A DNA stretch of 64,000 nt from Cadophora sp. MPI-SDFR-AT-0126 (lineage: Eukaryota; Ascomycota; Leotiomycetes; Helotiales; Ploettnerulaceae), in contig JAGMVK010000006.1 of NCBI GenBank assembly GCA_020747065.1, positions 2,356,001-2,420,000 of the forward strand, written 5' to 3'. Shown here in pieces: positions 46,439 through 56,571 of this stretch. The position numbers and the translations under genes were made by a program. Under the pieces are notes generated by a model. It saw only the letters and a list, made by a program, of their open reading frames with translations, made no database searches and was not told the origin of the DNA. The first letter of the stretch is position 1, and each line of letters starts with the position of its first letter.

Positions 46439-46775
46439 AGTAGATGTGAGGATATGAACTGGCTTCGAGGACTCTGCAAACTCAGGGTCTCATTCGAAAC
46501 TTTCAGTTGTGTATTGCTTGCCCTAGTTATGAGATTATCGAAAAGCCAGAGCAGCACAAATGTCACAGACACCTGTTTCATTGATTTTCAAGGCATGAGA
46601 AAAGAAGCTTTTAGTGATAGCATTACTCCACGATTGTATTGCTCGTATCATGGAAGCTATGCGTGATCTCCTACAGCTCAAGGAGTCCAATTTCCTGTCT
46701 CTATCAATCTGTATCGTCCACAGCTTTACCACGACATCTCTTTGATCCAATCCAATCCAGTCCTTCCCCGACACC
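46439..46775. other. Convergent gap between MFS gene and secreted protein gene
   Basis: 337 bases between convergent stops. Only 3' UTR sequence is expected; nothing was recognised. Confidence 0.45.
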
Positions 46776-47225
46776 TCAAACACCTCTGCAAGTCATGAGT
46801 TGATTCTCATAGGCGTTATATGCAATCCCATCGCAGATCAAGAATCCCGTTGCCCCGAGAATAGCAGCAGTTCCACCACTAAGCGCTCCCGCGGCAAGGA
46901 CCGCAACGCCACATCCCATGACCTCCAAGATGGTGGTAGACACGGCACGGTCCATGCAAGCGTTACATTCGGTGGCTGGTTGCTTGGTGCAGCGTCTCTC
47001 CTGAGCCTCTGTGAGACGGCGAGCTCGGACTCGGCCGACTCCAGAGGAACGGGCTTGATCGAGGATGCGTTGGACTCGGAGAAGGTCGGCGTTCTCCATA
47101 ACTCCTCCTGGAACTTGTCGTGTTTCGAGGTCGAGGTCGAGCCCAGCTTCGGTAACGGGGACGGATGCCACTGGAGAGGCGACGAAGCTGGCCAAGAGGA
47201 TAAGGGTCAAGTTGGTGAACTTCAT
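46776..47225 (-). CDS. Small secreted cysteine-containing protein (effector candidate)
   Basis: An intronless frame of 149 residues. The N-terminus MKFTNLTLILLASFVASPVA is a textbook signal peptide, with cleavage expected after residue 19-21. The following VPVTEAGLDLDLETRQ looks like a short propeptide. The mature part has Cys at CTKQPATECNAC, MGCGV, LICDG and MTCRGV, so six in total, and a glycine/alanine-rich hydrophobic hairpin (VAVLAAGALSGGTAAILGAT). No known family is recognised. A TATAAGTA element lies about 185 bases upstream of the ATG, and a (TG) run sits 24 bases upstream. Secretion is well supported; a role at a host or microbial interface is inference. Confidence 0.82.
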   Translation of the reverse strand: MKFTNLTLILLASFVASPVASVPVTEAGLDLDLETRQVPGGVMENADLLRVQRILDQARSSGVGRVRARRLTEAQERRCTKQPATECNACMDRAVSTTILEVMGCGVAVLAAGALSGGTAAILGATGFLICDGIAYNAYENQLMTCRGV

Positions 47226-47248
47226 GATTGCGGTAAGGTGATTGGCTT

Positions 47249-47271
47249 TGTGTGTGTGTGTGTGTGTGTGT
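47249..47271. repeat. (TG)n dinucleotide repeat
   Basis: About eleven TG units lie in the probable 5' UTR of the minus-strand secreted protein gene, 24 bases before its start codon. Slippage could alter leader length without affecting the protein. Confidence 0.9.
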
Positions 47272-49094
47272 CAAGGCAGAAGATATTGAAGTCAAAGATG
47301 TTGTTCGAAGGAATGTGGATGTTTGAAGGGTTGGCTGGGTTGGAAAGCTGGTCAAAGAATGAGGTGATGTGATGGCTGAAGAATGAAAGACTGGACATGA
47401 GTCTTCATACTTATAGCTCCTCGCACCACATGAAATGGATTAGCGGCTAAAAGCAGAATTTGTTGTGCAACTTCAAATGAAGTGTGAGGGATAGGAAATA
47501 GAGAGCAATACGAGAATTAAGACTTGCAAGATCATCTATCTCAGGACTCATTTGCGGATCCGGAAATCTTTTCTCGTACAATAAGACCTTCTTGAGAAGC
47601 AAAAAATAAAAGTACAAGGCGTACTTTAGTTGAGTTCGTTCAATCCGAGAACGATAAGAGTTATAATCGATTAAAATCATTTAACGAGACATGATGGTGG
47701 GCTGAGTAGAATGCCAAGTAATCATGCACAAACAGACATAGATGTTAATTCCAAGCCAGATGATACTGCAGCTAGTGACTCGCCATATTAGTCCCTTGCC
47801 TTATCTTACCGTTGATTCCATTATGGCATTTTGCATTGTGACGTTTGCGTATCTCTGCTGCTTAAATTTATGCAAGTCCATTTGGACATGTGGAAGGAAT
47901 GAGACGGCCATTCCAAATGCTGCTCAACTTAGGGAAAAAAGGCGTGAAGTCGGATGGTGAGCCTTTCCATCTGTACCAAAGCCAAAACGCATACCAGTCA
48001 CGAGAGATATTAATTTTGCTTGTTTTCTAAGCCGATCTGTCCCTCAGCCCGTCGGTCCCGAAAACTGGCAACTATCAACAATGCAAGCGAGCCCAGGAAG
48101 CATGACCCACCCGTAGCAAACAAATGAAAATGCGACGAGTCAGTCTTGCTAAGTTCATCCATTGATTGATCGCAAGCCTTCGAGTCAGTTTAGACTATTC
48201 GAAAAGCTTCTTGACACCTTAGTCTAGGCAATATTTGAACTTCGTCTGAAACTGCTTCTATTTTCGTAAATAAGCGAGCCAATCGCACGGCGCTCGGAAA
48301 CCTTGAAGACCAGACAGCCTCGAATTCCTCCATAGATCGTCGAGATCGCCTCGCATCGTATTTTGTTCGGCAAACTTTAAAGAATCTTAAATTCTGGACT
48401 TTAAGGCCAAGTCTCGGCGCATTGTATTCGGCGTCTACCAAGATCTCGGGGTCCGGCACCGTGTCCGTGGAGTCATGACAATTACATGATTACTCGCTTG
48501 CAACAAATTGTAACAAATTGCCAAGCAGCATGAGGAATAGTAACAATCAATTCGAGCTAAAGTCAGTTATGATACCAATTGCTCGCACTTAGTCACAGCA
48601 ATTCGAATTTGCTTGTTTGGCCGAGTTATTACTTCCCTCGGAGGTATCTCCTTGGCCTCAAAGGATTGTTTACCCAGGAGCCAAGCAGTTGAGAAGCATG
48701 ATTACAATCAATGTGAGTAGAACTTAATGTTCGTAGGTCGCGTTCCGCATCTGCCAAGGAATTTGTGTTTACTCGCTTTACTCGCTTGGAGCATCAGCAC
48801 ATCCCTTCCCTCAGACTTCAACACTTCCATTCTGAATTGTCTCTTTAGCTTCGGTATCAATTACCGGTTTTTACAACAGATTACTCCATTATCGAGTCAA
48901 GCAATCAAGCAGTTGAAGGCATGACTGTAATTTATTCGAGTAGAAGTCTATCTCCCCTGCAGAAACATGCTACCATTTTGGGTCGCATACGAAGTCCAAC
49001 TCTTTCGTTTTGGAAATCTAGAGAAGCGATCTCACTGCCATTCAGCAACGTCGCAACCAAAGCGCAGCCATACTAAAACTCCCTTTCGGAAATC

Positions 49095-49101
49095 TATATA
49101 A
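49095..49101 (+). promoter_or_regulatory. TATA box of secreted-protein gene
   Basis: TATATAA about 180 bases before the start codon, followed by a long CT-rich leader (49102-49275). This arrangement is usual for strongly expressed fungal genes. Confidence 0.55.
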
Positions 49102-49280
49102 CCCTTCCCTCCGCCCCTCTCAACCATCCTCACATCATCACCAACGATCTTCAGCTTCAATCATTCTCTTCTTCATCACTTCTCAGCTCCACAGCTCCTC
49201 ATCTTTCCAACAAATCTTCACACTCACTTCCATTCATCCCATCCAATCCAAACCAAACCAAACCCAAACCTCCCACCGAA

Positions 49281-49895
49281 ATGTTCACCTCAACCAAGAC
49301 CCTCCTCGCCATCCTCATGGCATCCACCGCCGTCCTCGCAGCCCCAGCTCCAGCTCATGTCTTGGACTCAGTCGTTGTTCCCGCTATCGTGGACCGACAG
49401 ATCGCTCAATCTGTCACGGTTTGCAGTGATGCGGGGTTTGTTGATTGCATGGATATCCCTTTCAATTATGGATTCTGTGGTACGTTTCTTCCTTCTTTCC
49501 TTCCTCCTTCACTCTCTCTTTTCCTTCCTTCATCCTCTCCTCTCCCCACTCTTTACCGTCTTAATTCTGGTTCTTATTCACCCCGCTTCTTGGAGCTTCG
49601 ATACTAATCATCCATGCTACACAACAGTTCAAAACGTCGGCCGCCTAAACGACAAAGTCAGCTCCCTGAAAGCAAACGGCTACAATTGCATCTTCTACAA
49701 GTAAGCTCTTCCCCTCCTCCCTCCCCCCTCCCCCACACATGAGCAACGCGACTAACATCAACTCTCTCCAGCGACACCGGCTGCCGCAACGGCGGCGGCG
49801 AGATCAAAACCACCGGCGACGTCGAGAATATCCGCACCAGCTCCTCATTCAGCGCTATGAACGACGATGTCTCTTCGTTCTTGTGCAATATCTAA
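49281..49895 (+). CDS. Small secreted cysteine-rich protein (effector candidate)
   Basis: Three exons, 49281-49479, 49628-49700 and 49772-49895, encode 131 residues. MFTSTKTLLAILMASTAVLA is a clear signal peptide, cleaved near APAPA. The mature protein has six cysteines (VCSDAGFVDC, GFC, NCIFY, TGC, FLC), a pattern of paired disulfides typical of small secreted fungal proteins. VQNVGRLNDKVSSLKANGYN lies between the third and fourth. Both introns are very pyrimidine-rich. The leader is CT-rich and preceded by a TATA box, suggesting high expression. It resembles beta/gamma-crystallin-like or related small secreted proteins in outline only; I do not assign a family. Confidence 0.85.
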
Positions 49896-50992
49896 GACTT
49901 CTTCTGCCGTCTGCAGCCGTACATAGCCCAGGTGATTATGGGATGGCTCGATCGTGCTGTTCCGAGTTGGGGATATTTAGGTTGCTAGAAGGAAGGAGGA
50001 TGAGCGGTGGTGAGATTTCTTTGGATTCTGGGGTTTTTCTTTGGATTTTGGACTTGATGATTGGATATGGATTGTTTGGCTTGCTTGGCTTGAGGGGCTA
50101 CAGATTTATGCTGTACTCCAATACATTCGCTAGGTTTTGGTATTTGTAGAATGTTCTGAAATTGAAGAAGAAAAAAGTGGTTGTTACACCTTTGTGTCCT
50201 GTCTTACCCGTGCATTCAACCACCGATCCAGCATCCCATCGACGTCTCATTGCTGAAAAATAAGCGAATGTTTATTTGCCAAGCCAACGTACTAACACTA
50301 CAACTAGAACTTAAAATCCAACAAGCTATAGCCTGACTTCAACAACACCCCCTACACCTTCGCATCTCCCCTCCTCTTTCCTACTTCACTGGACCCAGTC
50401 CCAATTTAAGCGCCATTCACACATACCAGCGATCAGATAGGACAGAAGGAACACAGCACAACAGCATCACACAAAACAACACATCATATAAGCCCATCTT
50501 TCAAACAGGTACAGGCAACGCAAAACACTGTTCTCTAGACCCTACCAAACAAGATTCATAATTCTGGCAAGACCGAGGGAACCTACTTAGATTATGGTTT
50601 CAAGAATGCTCCATGGGGGAGCGGAGTCCTGGGTGATGGATTTGTAATTGTAAATCATTCTCGTACTGTACAGTACGACATGCGATTTACATCAAATCAA
50701 ATGAGAATGAGTTTGCTGTGGGGAATGCATTTCTTAATCCTGTTATATCCCACGGTGTGGTTTTTGAGATTTCGTTTCTCGTTCCCTTGATGTACATATA
50801 GTCTGGTTTTATTTACTGTACAGAAGAGTCAAATCTGTCATATGCTATGCTTCTATAGCCGCATTCGATAAAAATACAGTATTCCAGTCCTTTCTAACCT
50901 CCTTTTTTGGGGCATGGGCTAAGATTACATCTTCCCCTTGTCTGCAAATCAGTTCTTGCCCTTCCTTTACCCACGCTTACCAGTCAATAAGC
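49896..50992. other. Convergent gap between secreted protein and ATP12
   Basis: 1.1 kb between convergent stops. It is moderately AT-rich. A plus-strand open frame overlaps the last exon of the secreted protein out of frame and is a shadow. No gene was recognised. Confidence 0.45.
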
Positions 50993-52315
50993 TTATTTCG
51001 CCTTCCCCTTGCTCCCCTCCCCCGAAACAAGTAACACCACACTCCCAAGCTGCCTCCTAACATCCTCGCGCTCAACATCATGCGTATCCTCCACCTGACC
51101 CCACATCCTAGTCTGCCAATCAACCTCCAAACTCGCCGCCCTCGCCGCCTCCTCCACTCCAAACATCTCCCTCTCCTCTCCCTTCCCTCCCTCCCTAAGG
51201 TGAGCCAACCCTTCACTCCACTCAACCACCAACCTCGCCGCCCCTAACAACCCCTTCCCCGCCAACACCGCCCTCTCCAACCCCGCCAACTCCCAAGCCG
51301 GCAACCCCATCACCCACCCCATCACCACATCCCTCGTCTGTCCAGGCTGCGCCCTCGGCAAAATACTGCCTTCATCCAAGACCTCGACTATCTCGACGCC
51401 CGGCCAGACCCGTTCCGTCAGGTACGAAATGATAGGCACAGCAGTGCGCTTCTGGATACTCCTCAGGTCTTCAGCTTTCCTGCTTGCGTGATCTTCGTAG
51501 CCTGGGGGATCGGGAGAAGCGGGAGGTGCCCAGCATAGAAGGGAGTCGGTGTCCAGGTAACGCATGAGTGTAGTTGCTATTCCTGAGCGGATTGGACCTG
51601 TTCCAGATTTGGTTTGGGCGTCTTCGTCTGCTATGTCGAGGGCGCGAGAGACGAGGGATGTGAGTGGGATGAGGTGGTGTTGTAGGGCTTGCTGGGCGGA
51701 GGTTAGGAGGTCCCATTCTAGGGCTATGGCTGTTGCGAGGGCGGGTTTAGAGTGTGGGATTGTGAGGATGGCTTTGGAGGGGCGGCGAATGGGACGGGTG
51801 TCGAGGAGGATCTGGAGACCTTCTGTAGTACACATATCAGCATGATTTATACCCTCCACATCAATTCCCTTCCTCCCCTCTTCTTTCCCAAAGAATTGCA
51901 TCTCCTCCCCTCCTCCAAAAGAGAAGTTCCCCAGAATAAATAAAAGCAAATCGAACTCACCATCCACACTCCTCACACTAACCTCCCTCCAAAACCTCTT
52001 CGTCTTCGCACTCCCACCTCCCGTCCCCCCCGCAATAGCCTTCAAATCCAACCCTCTCTTCAACAACTCAGCCTGTTTCCTCCGTCTCGCAACTCGCGAG
52101 TCGACATGCTCGGCGCTGGGGATGGGGACTTTTGGGGGTGGGCCTGATGCGGTGAGGGGTTGGACTGTGGCGGGTTGGGGCGTGGTTGTGTGTATATTTT
52201 GGGAGGCACGGTTTTGGTTGGCATTCTGTTGTAGGAGAGGGAGAGGAATTGGGCGGTGGAGAGAGGAGGAGCTGAGGCGGAGGGAAGACAGTCGGGATTG
52301 AGTTAGGCGTTTCAT
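50993..52315 (-). CDS. ATP12: Mitochondrial F1-ATPase assembly chaperone ATP12
   Basis: Exons 52315-51961 and 51822-50993 encode 394 residues. The start at 52315 gives MKRLTQSRLSSLRLSSSSLH, a basic serine-rich mitochondrial presequence. The conserved domain begins RFWREVSVRSVDEGLQILLD and continues DTRPIRRPSKAILTIPHSKP, ALATAIALEWDLL, HLIPLTSLVSRALDIADED, MRYLDTDSLLCWAP and MGWVMGLPAWELAGLERAV. ATP12 binds the F1 alpha subunit in the matrix and prevents its aggregation during assembly of ATP synthase. The intron 51960-51823 is 138 bases, a multiple of three and free of stops, so the unspliced frame is also open; the family alignment requires its removal. Confidence 0.94.
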   Translation of the reverse strand: MKRLTQSRLSSLRLSSSSLHRPIPLPLLQQNANQNRASQNIHTTTPQPATVQPLTASGPPPKVPIPSAEHVDSRVARRRKQAELLKRGLDLKAIAGGTGGGSAKTKRFWREVSVRSVDGEFDLLLFILGNFSFGGGEEMQFFGKEEGRKGIDVEGINHADMCTTEGLQILLDTRPIRRPSKAILTIPHSKPALATAIALEWDLLTSAQQALQHHLIPLTSLVSRALDIADEDAQTKSGTGPIRSGIATTLMRYLDTDSLLCWAPPASPDPPGYEDHASRKAEDLRSIQKRTAVPIISYLTERVWPGVEIVEVLDEGSILPRAQPGQTRDVVMGWVMGLPAWELAGLERAVLAGKGLLGAARLVVEWSEGLAHLREGGKGEEREMFGVEEAARAASLEVDWQTRMWGQVEDTHDVEREDVRRQLGSVVLLVSGEGSKGKAK

Positions 52316-52740
52316 TGTTGCCTTTACTATGAGTGTTGTGTGGTTGCGGAAAGAGAAGAGGTGTGCTCGGTAAGATGGAAATTCGAGTGAAGTTGAGATG
52401 CAGAGCTCCATGTTTGCGCGGTTTGACTAGTCTTGGCAACACACCTCGGCTTACTTTCCGTGTATATTTTCCAGGTCACTCTCTCGACTTACTGAGGCAG
52501 GAATTCAGAAATGCGGTAGGATTATATGTTTCTCAGGTAACCGTTTTGAAAGTGTTTGTATTTCTTGAACCGTGCTTTTGCATCTTATACTACGGTCTGC
52601 TTGATCGCAACGAGAATTCCTTCAATCACAGACTGCCAACCCGCTACGCTTTACAGTTTAAACGAACAAAACATCCGCCACACAGCTTCTGCTCTCCCAC
52701 CTAATATATGTATCCCACCGCTTCACCGCTCCTTATCCTT
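52316..52740. promoter_or_regulatory. Gap between ATP12 start and OSBP stop
   Basis: About 425 bases between two minus-strand genes, holding the OSBP 3' UTR and ATP12 promoter. Nothing specific was seen. Confidence 0.45.
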
Positions 52741-55700
52741 TCAAAAGATCTCCTCAACCATCCTCCAAGCCTCCCCAGTCTCAGCCTTCTCCCTCTCCTG
52801 CCAATACTTTCCATTGAACTCCCAGAAAGCCTCACCTGTGATAGGACACTTCGCCTTGTGAAACCAATGCGGCTCGAACTCCTCGCCCTTCTGCTCGCGC
52901 TCTCTCCTCTTAGCACGCTGCTTCTCCTCAACACGATTCTTCTCTGTGGCAGCGAAGTCGTACTCTCCGTCTTCCATGGCGCGCTGATCGGGACGGAGTC
53001 GGGTGTCGGTGGGTGGCAGCCATGGCTCGAGCTGTTCGTTGATGTCGTTGAGTGTTACGACAAAGGGGGTGAGGTTGAATGGGATGCCGGTTGGGCGGGC
53101 ATTGGCTTCCCAGACGATGAAGGCTTGATTTGGATCGCTGACGCTGCCGCGGTGATGCATTCCTCCGTGCTTGGGTTCCTCAACAGCGGCTTCATAGCCA
53201 GGTGTGAACCGAGCATAGATCCTATTATTCCATCGTCCACCAAGACTGAATCGAGTTTGGCCCTTCGCATCATTGACACGGCCAGTGATTTGGTATGCGC
53301 TTGAGGCTTTCCAGCCACGGGCCTTGAAATCAATCAGACAAGTCTCGCCCGTAGTCCAATTCTTGACTTCCATAGGCCCATAATTATCAACAGTGGGCGA
53401 ACCAGTGATGATACCAATGACCGAAGAAGTTACCTTCTTCCATGTGTAGAAGTCTTCTGTGCCATCTGCAGCACGGAGCTTGAGGAACCAGGTACCAAGT
53501 GGATTGATGTCGAAAGATTTGCCGTAGAACTTGGACTTGACAGCAGACTCTCCATAGTATGTCCATTTAGGTGACTCTGCCCAAGCAGCTCCAATAGGTG
53601 GATGATGACTGACTTGTTCGATAAAGAAGCGATAGTTCTTGTCTGGACGAACATACTCGAAGGTCTCTCCCAGAAGTGGATTGAATGGTTTGGCAACACG
53701 ACCGATCGTTGAAGCGTACTCGCTGGCAGCAAAAGCAGCTACATATACCATACGTTCGGTAGAGTCGGTTCTATCAGCAGCGATATCGAGCAGATCAGCA
53801 TACTCCATATCCTCGGCACAACGCTGCAGTAGAGATGTTGGCTCGTTGAAAGATACAGGAAGGGTCATCTTCGTCATATCCTTTCCGATCATAGACTTGA
53901 GAATGCCCTGCAATTTTATTAGCACCAGAATCAGAAGAGAGGAGAGACCACCTACCCATAGAGAGATTTTCGGCCGATCATCAGCGTCCATCTTCAGCTT
54001 CTTCCGAATACCATTTTCATACCCCCTGAATGAGGGGCTCAAATCAAGTACGTCAGCTGCAGCCACGTCTGTTTTTACATCTCCCTTCGCAGACGCTTCG
54101 CCCGGAGGTGGGCTAGATGGTGGAAGTGGCAACATCGGAGCAACTTGTACCTCCCCAGCATCAACGGCATCAAAGAACTCGTCGTCTTCCTCCTCGTCGG
54201 TGTCAGACAGCGGACCAACTTCCTCAAGAATGGACTTGCGCCGGAGAGAGCTCTTAGCGGTCGATTTGCGTCTCAAAGCCTTACCTTCCTCGTCAAGAGG
54301 AATCTCATCAAGAGCATCAGCAAACTCATCTCCCTTCAAGGGTTCTCCTCTACTCTCTGGTCTGCTCGTCACAGCAACGCTGCCAGACTCGATGACTTCG
54401 CGAAGAGCTCGTTTGGTCAATTTCCGCTTCTCTTCTGATTCACCAACTTTCGCCTCCAGAACCTCCTGCTCGCGAGCGACTTGCGCCATACTATCTTCCC
54501 ATATGCGTCTCATGTCGGCTTCTCTATCAAGACGATATTGCCAGTAAGCATCCCTGTCCTTTGATATCTTCAGGAGATCCCCAACGAGGCCTTTCAGGTT
54601 CCGAATCGACGAATCGTAGGTCTGGCAAGCTTGCATCGCGACAGGATCCGAGATGGTAAGGTTCGGATTCTTGACTTGCTCGGATTGAAGTGCTGCATTG
54701 ACCTGCCCCATCATATCCAGTTGTAGCTTTGCAGACTGGGCAGTGATTTCGAAAGCATCTTTGCTTGCTGGCGTTTCGCGGTCACTGGAGCCCTCACCGT
54801 ACTCATCCTCGTCGTCACCATCATCCCCACTTGGTCCGATGTTACTTGGGATCTTTCCAATGTCACCCATGTAGCTAGGTTCATATGATCCGTAATTGGT
54901 GGCTTCATCGTCGTCTGCCACGCTTGTACCACTTGTGAAGGCAACCTTGTGACCTCCGAGCTTTCCCGCACTCGTTTGTGGAATCAACCGATTGGCCTGC
55001 GTGCTGTTTCTCCGAGTATCTGCAACACTCAGAGTATCGCTGGTGAGCTCCGTAGTGGAAGCTTCTCTCGTTGAGGTAGAACCAGAGTGTTCTGCCTTTG
55101 CTTGTCTAAGTAATTCTGCGTTTCTCTGCTGCTGCTTCTCCTCCTCTTTAGCCTGATCCTTGGTCCACTGGATGGAATTGTTGAGCGCCCAAAACCATCT
55201 TTTAGCTTCAACTTCGTGGTTGGCTTTCAAATGGTACTTGACCGACGACTTTCCAATGATATCGAACTTGGTTTTCTCGGTAGGGTCCATATTCAGCCTA
55301 GCAATTTTCATGTTGATAGCTCCACGGCAAGCAGATCCAGAGTCATCTTGATGTTTGTAGTAACTCATGACACCATCTTCAAGGACGAACCATCGCAGCT
55401 GGTAGCCTTTTCGGTAATTCGTCCATTTCTTCAGGTACCCCTTCATCTCACGACCGTCCTTGCCAGCAAGTGTGTCTCCGGGCGAAGATCCAGAACCTCC
55501 ATGTTGAGATGCATTTCCCAAGACAGCCTTCTCTTGGATACCTCGCTGGGCCGCGACTGCTGCTGGAGAGCGCTTCAACATAGCTCTTGTTGTATCGTCC
55601 TTGGTGACATCTTGAGGCAGCTTTCCCTTTCGATCGCGACGGAACGGGTCAGCTCCGTGGAGCAGCAAAACTTGGATGAGTTCCTTGTCCTTCTTTTTCG

Positions 55701-56571
55701 CAGCCTCGTGCAGCAATGTGCCTCCAGCTTGCACGATACCAATATCAGATGCAAATTCTCCTCCATTGATATCCAACACCGTCTTTACTCGTGGCTCTTC
55801 CAAAACCTCTCCCAGTCTCTTGTAGTCTCCTTGCGCAACCAAAGCCTGCACCTGTCTGATCTTTCCATCAATAAATATAGACCGTGAGAGCTGTAGCTGC
55901 TGGAAAATATCCGGTGTGCGTGCCATATCGAGAGGTAATCTGCCTTGGTAATTCGCAATAGAATCATTGATTCCATTCTGATCAAGCAGAAGTCGCACAA
56001 CCTGTCCTCTCCCTTGCGATGCAGCCAGATGCAAGGCAGTGTTTCCTTCTTTGTCCCGAGCATTGATATCGATTGTTCCAGCACCATCAGACAACACGTA
56101 TTCCACTACAGGAAGCTCAGCGCATTGAATCGCCAGGTGCAATATAGTTGTGTCTTCCAAGCCAGACGACCCTGAGCCAGTTGCACTTGACGTGCTCATG
56201 CGCGTGCCATCTGATTCCCGTATAGCCTTTGCAATCGCCGCCGTATCACCACTTCGCAGCGCCTCGAATATACGGAACTTCCTGACGGACGACTCAATCG
56301 ACACCGTCTTCTCTTGTGGTGGAGGTTGTGCCGGCATAGATCTAGGGGTCTGAACGTTGGAGACTGATCGCATCAACCCCGCGGTACCTGTCGACTGTTT
56401 CTGGGCGTGGTGTCGTTGCGAATTGTGGTGTGAGAGGGAAGTCGAAGAAGGGCTCTTGCTGGGTAATTGTGAAGTCGATCCATCCTCAGAATTCTCATCC
56501 TCTTTCCCCTCTTTGCGCCGTAGCAGCGAAAGTGCAGACGATTTACTGCGTTTGTGACTAAGTACCGTCAT
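52741..56571 (-). CDS. Oxysterol-binding protein with ankyrin, PH, FFAT and ORD (Osh1/Osh2-like)
   Basis: Exons 56571-53956 and 53907-52741 encode 1260 residues. Ankyrin repeats occupy about 100-335 (TILHLAIQCAELPVVEYVL, GNTALHLAASQGRGQVVRLL, GGTLLHEAAKKKDKELIQVL). A PH domain lies at 376-472 (MKGYLKKWTNYRKGYQLRWF). A FFAT motif DEFFDAVD at 797-804, after an acidic tract, should bind the ER protein VAP/Scs2. The ORD starts near 866 and has the fingerprint EQVSHHPP at 969-976. The combination matches yeast Osh1/Swh1 and Osh2, which exchange sterol and PI4P at ER contact sites. The 48-base intron 53955-53908 is in frame and open; removal gives the canonical KISLWGILKSMIGKDM. Confidence 0.95.
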   Translation of the reverse strand: MTVLSHKRSKSSALSLLRRKEGKEDENSEDGSTSQLPSKSPSSTSLSHHNSQRHHAQKQSTGTAGLMRSVSNVQTPRSMPAQPPPQEKTVSIESSVRKFRIFEALRSGDTAAIAKAIRESDGTRMSTSSATGSGSSGLEDTTILHLAIQCAELPVVEYVLSDGAGTIDINARDKEGNTALHLAASQGRGQVVRLLLDQNGINDSIANYQGRLPLDMARTPDIFQQLQLSRSIFIDGKIRQVQALVAQGDYKRLGEVLEEPRVKTVLDINGGEFASDIGIVQAGGTLLHEAAKKKDKELIQVLLLHGADPFRRDRKGKLPQDVTKDDTTRAMLKRSPAAVAAQRGIQEKAVLGNASQHGGSGSSPGDTLAGKDGREMKGYLKKWTNYRKGYQLRWFVLEDGVMSYYKHQDDSGSACRGAINMKIARLNMDPTEKTKFDIIGKSSVKYHLKANHEVEAKRWFWALNNSIQWTKDQAKEEEKQQQRNAELLRQAKAEHSGSTSTREASTTELTSDTLSVADTRRNSTQANRLIPQTSAGKLGGHKVAFTSGTSVADDDEATNYGSYEPSYMGDIGKIPSNIGPSGDDGDDEDEYGEGSSDRETPASKDAFEITAQSAKLQLDMMGQVNAALQSEQVKNPNLTISDPVAMQACQTYDSSIRNLKGLVGDLLKISKDRDAYWQYRLDREADMRRIWEDSMAQVAREQEVLEAKVGESEEKRKLTKRALREVIESGSVAVTSRPESRGEPLKGDEFADALDEIPLDEEGKALRRKSTAKSSLRRKSILEEVGPLSDTDEEEDDEFFDAVDAGEVQVAPMLPLPPSSPPPGEASAKGDVKTDVAAADVLDLSPSFRGYENGIRKKLKMDADDRPKISLWVGGLSSLLILVLIKLQGILKSMIGKDMTKMTLPVSFNEPTSLLQRCAEDMEYADLLDIAADRTDSTERMVYVAAFAASEYASTIGRVAKPFNPLLGETFEYVRPDKNYRFFIEQVSHHPPIGAAWAESPKWTYYGESAVKSKFYGKSFDINPLGTWFLKLRAADGTEDFYTWKKVTSSVIGIITGSPTVDNYGPMEVKNWTTGETCLIDFKARGWKASSAYQITGRVNDAKGQTRFSLGGRWNNRIYARFTPGYEAAVEEPKHGGMHHRGSVSDPNQAFIVWEANARPTGIPFNLTPFVVTLNDINEQLEPWLPPTDTRLRPDQRAMEDGEYDFAATEKNRVEEKQRAKRREREQKGEEFEPHWFHKAKCPITGEAFWEFNGKYWQEREKAETGEAWRMVEEIF

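Larger units (their letters stand above)
47226..49280. other. Long divergent gap between two secreted-protein genes
   Basis: 2.05 kb between two divergent small secreted-protein genes. It contains the (TG) repeat, a minus-strand open frame of 89 codons at 48459-48190 without ATG or known motif, and three degenerate copies of an AAGCAG..GCATGA..AATCA element near 48520, 48685 and 48907. Both promoters lie at its ends. Confidence 0.45.

Noticed and set aside
48190..48459. Minus-strand open frame of 89 codons
   Set aside because: It lacks an ATG and any motif, and lies in a divergent promoter region.
53639..54547. Plus-strand open frame of 302 codons opposite the OSBP gene
   Set aside because: Ser/Arg-rich antisense shadow of a charged coding region; the minus strand encodes a clear OSBP.
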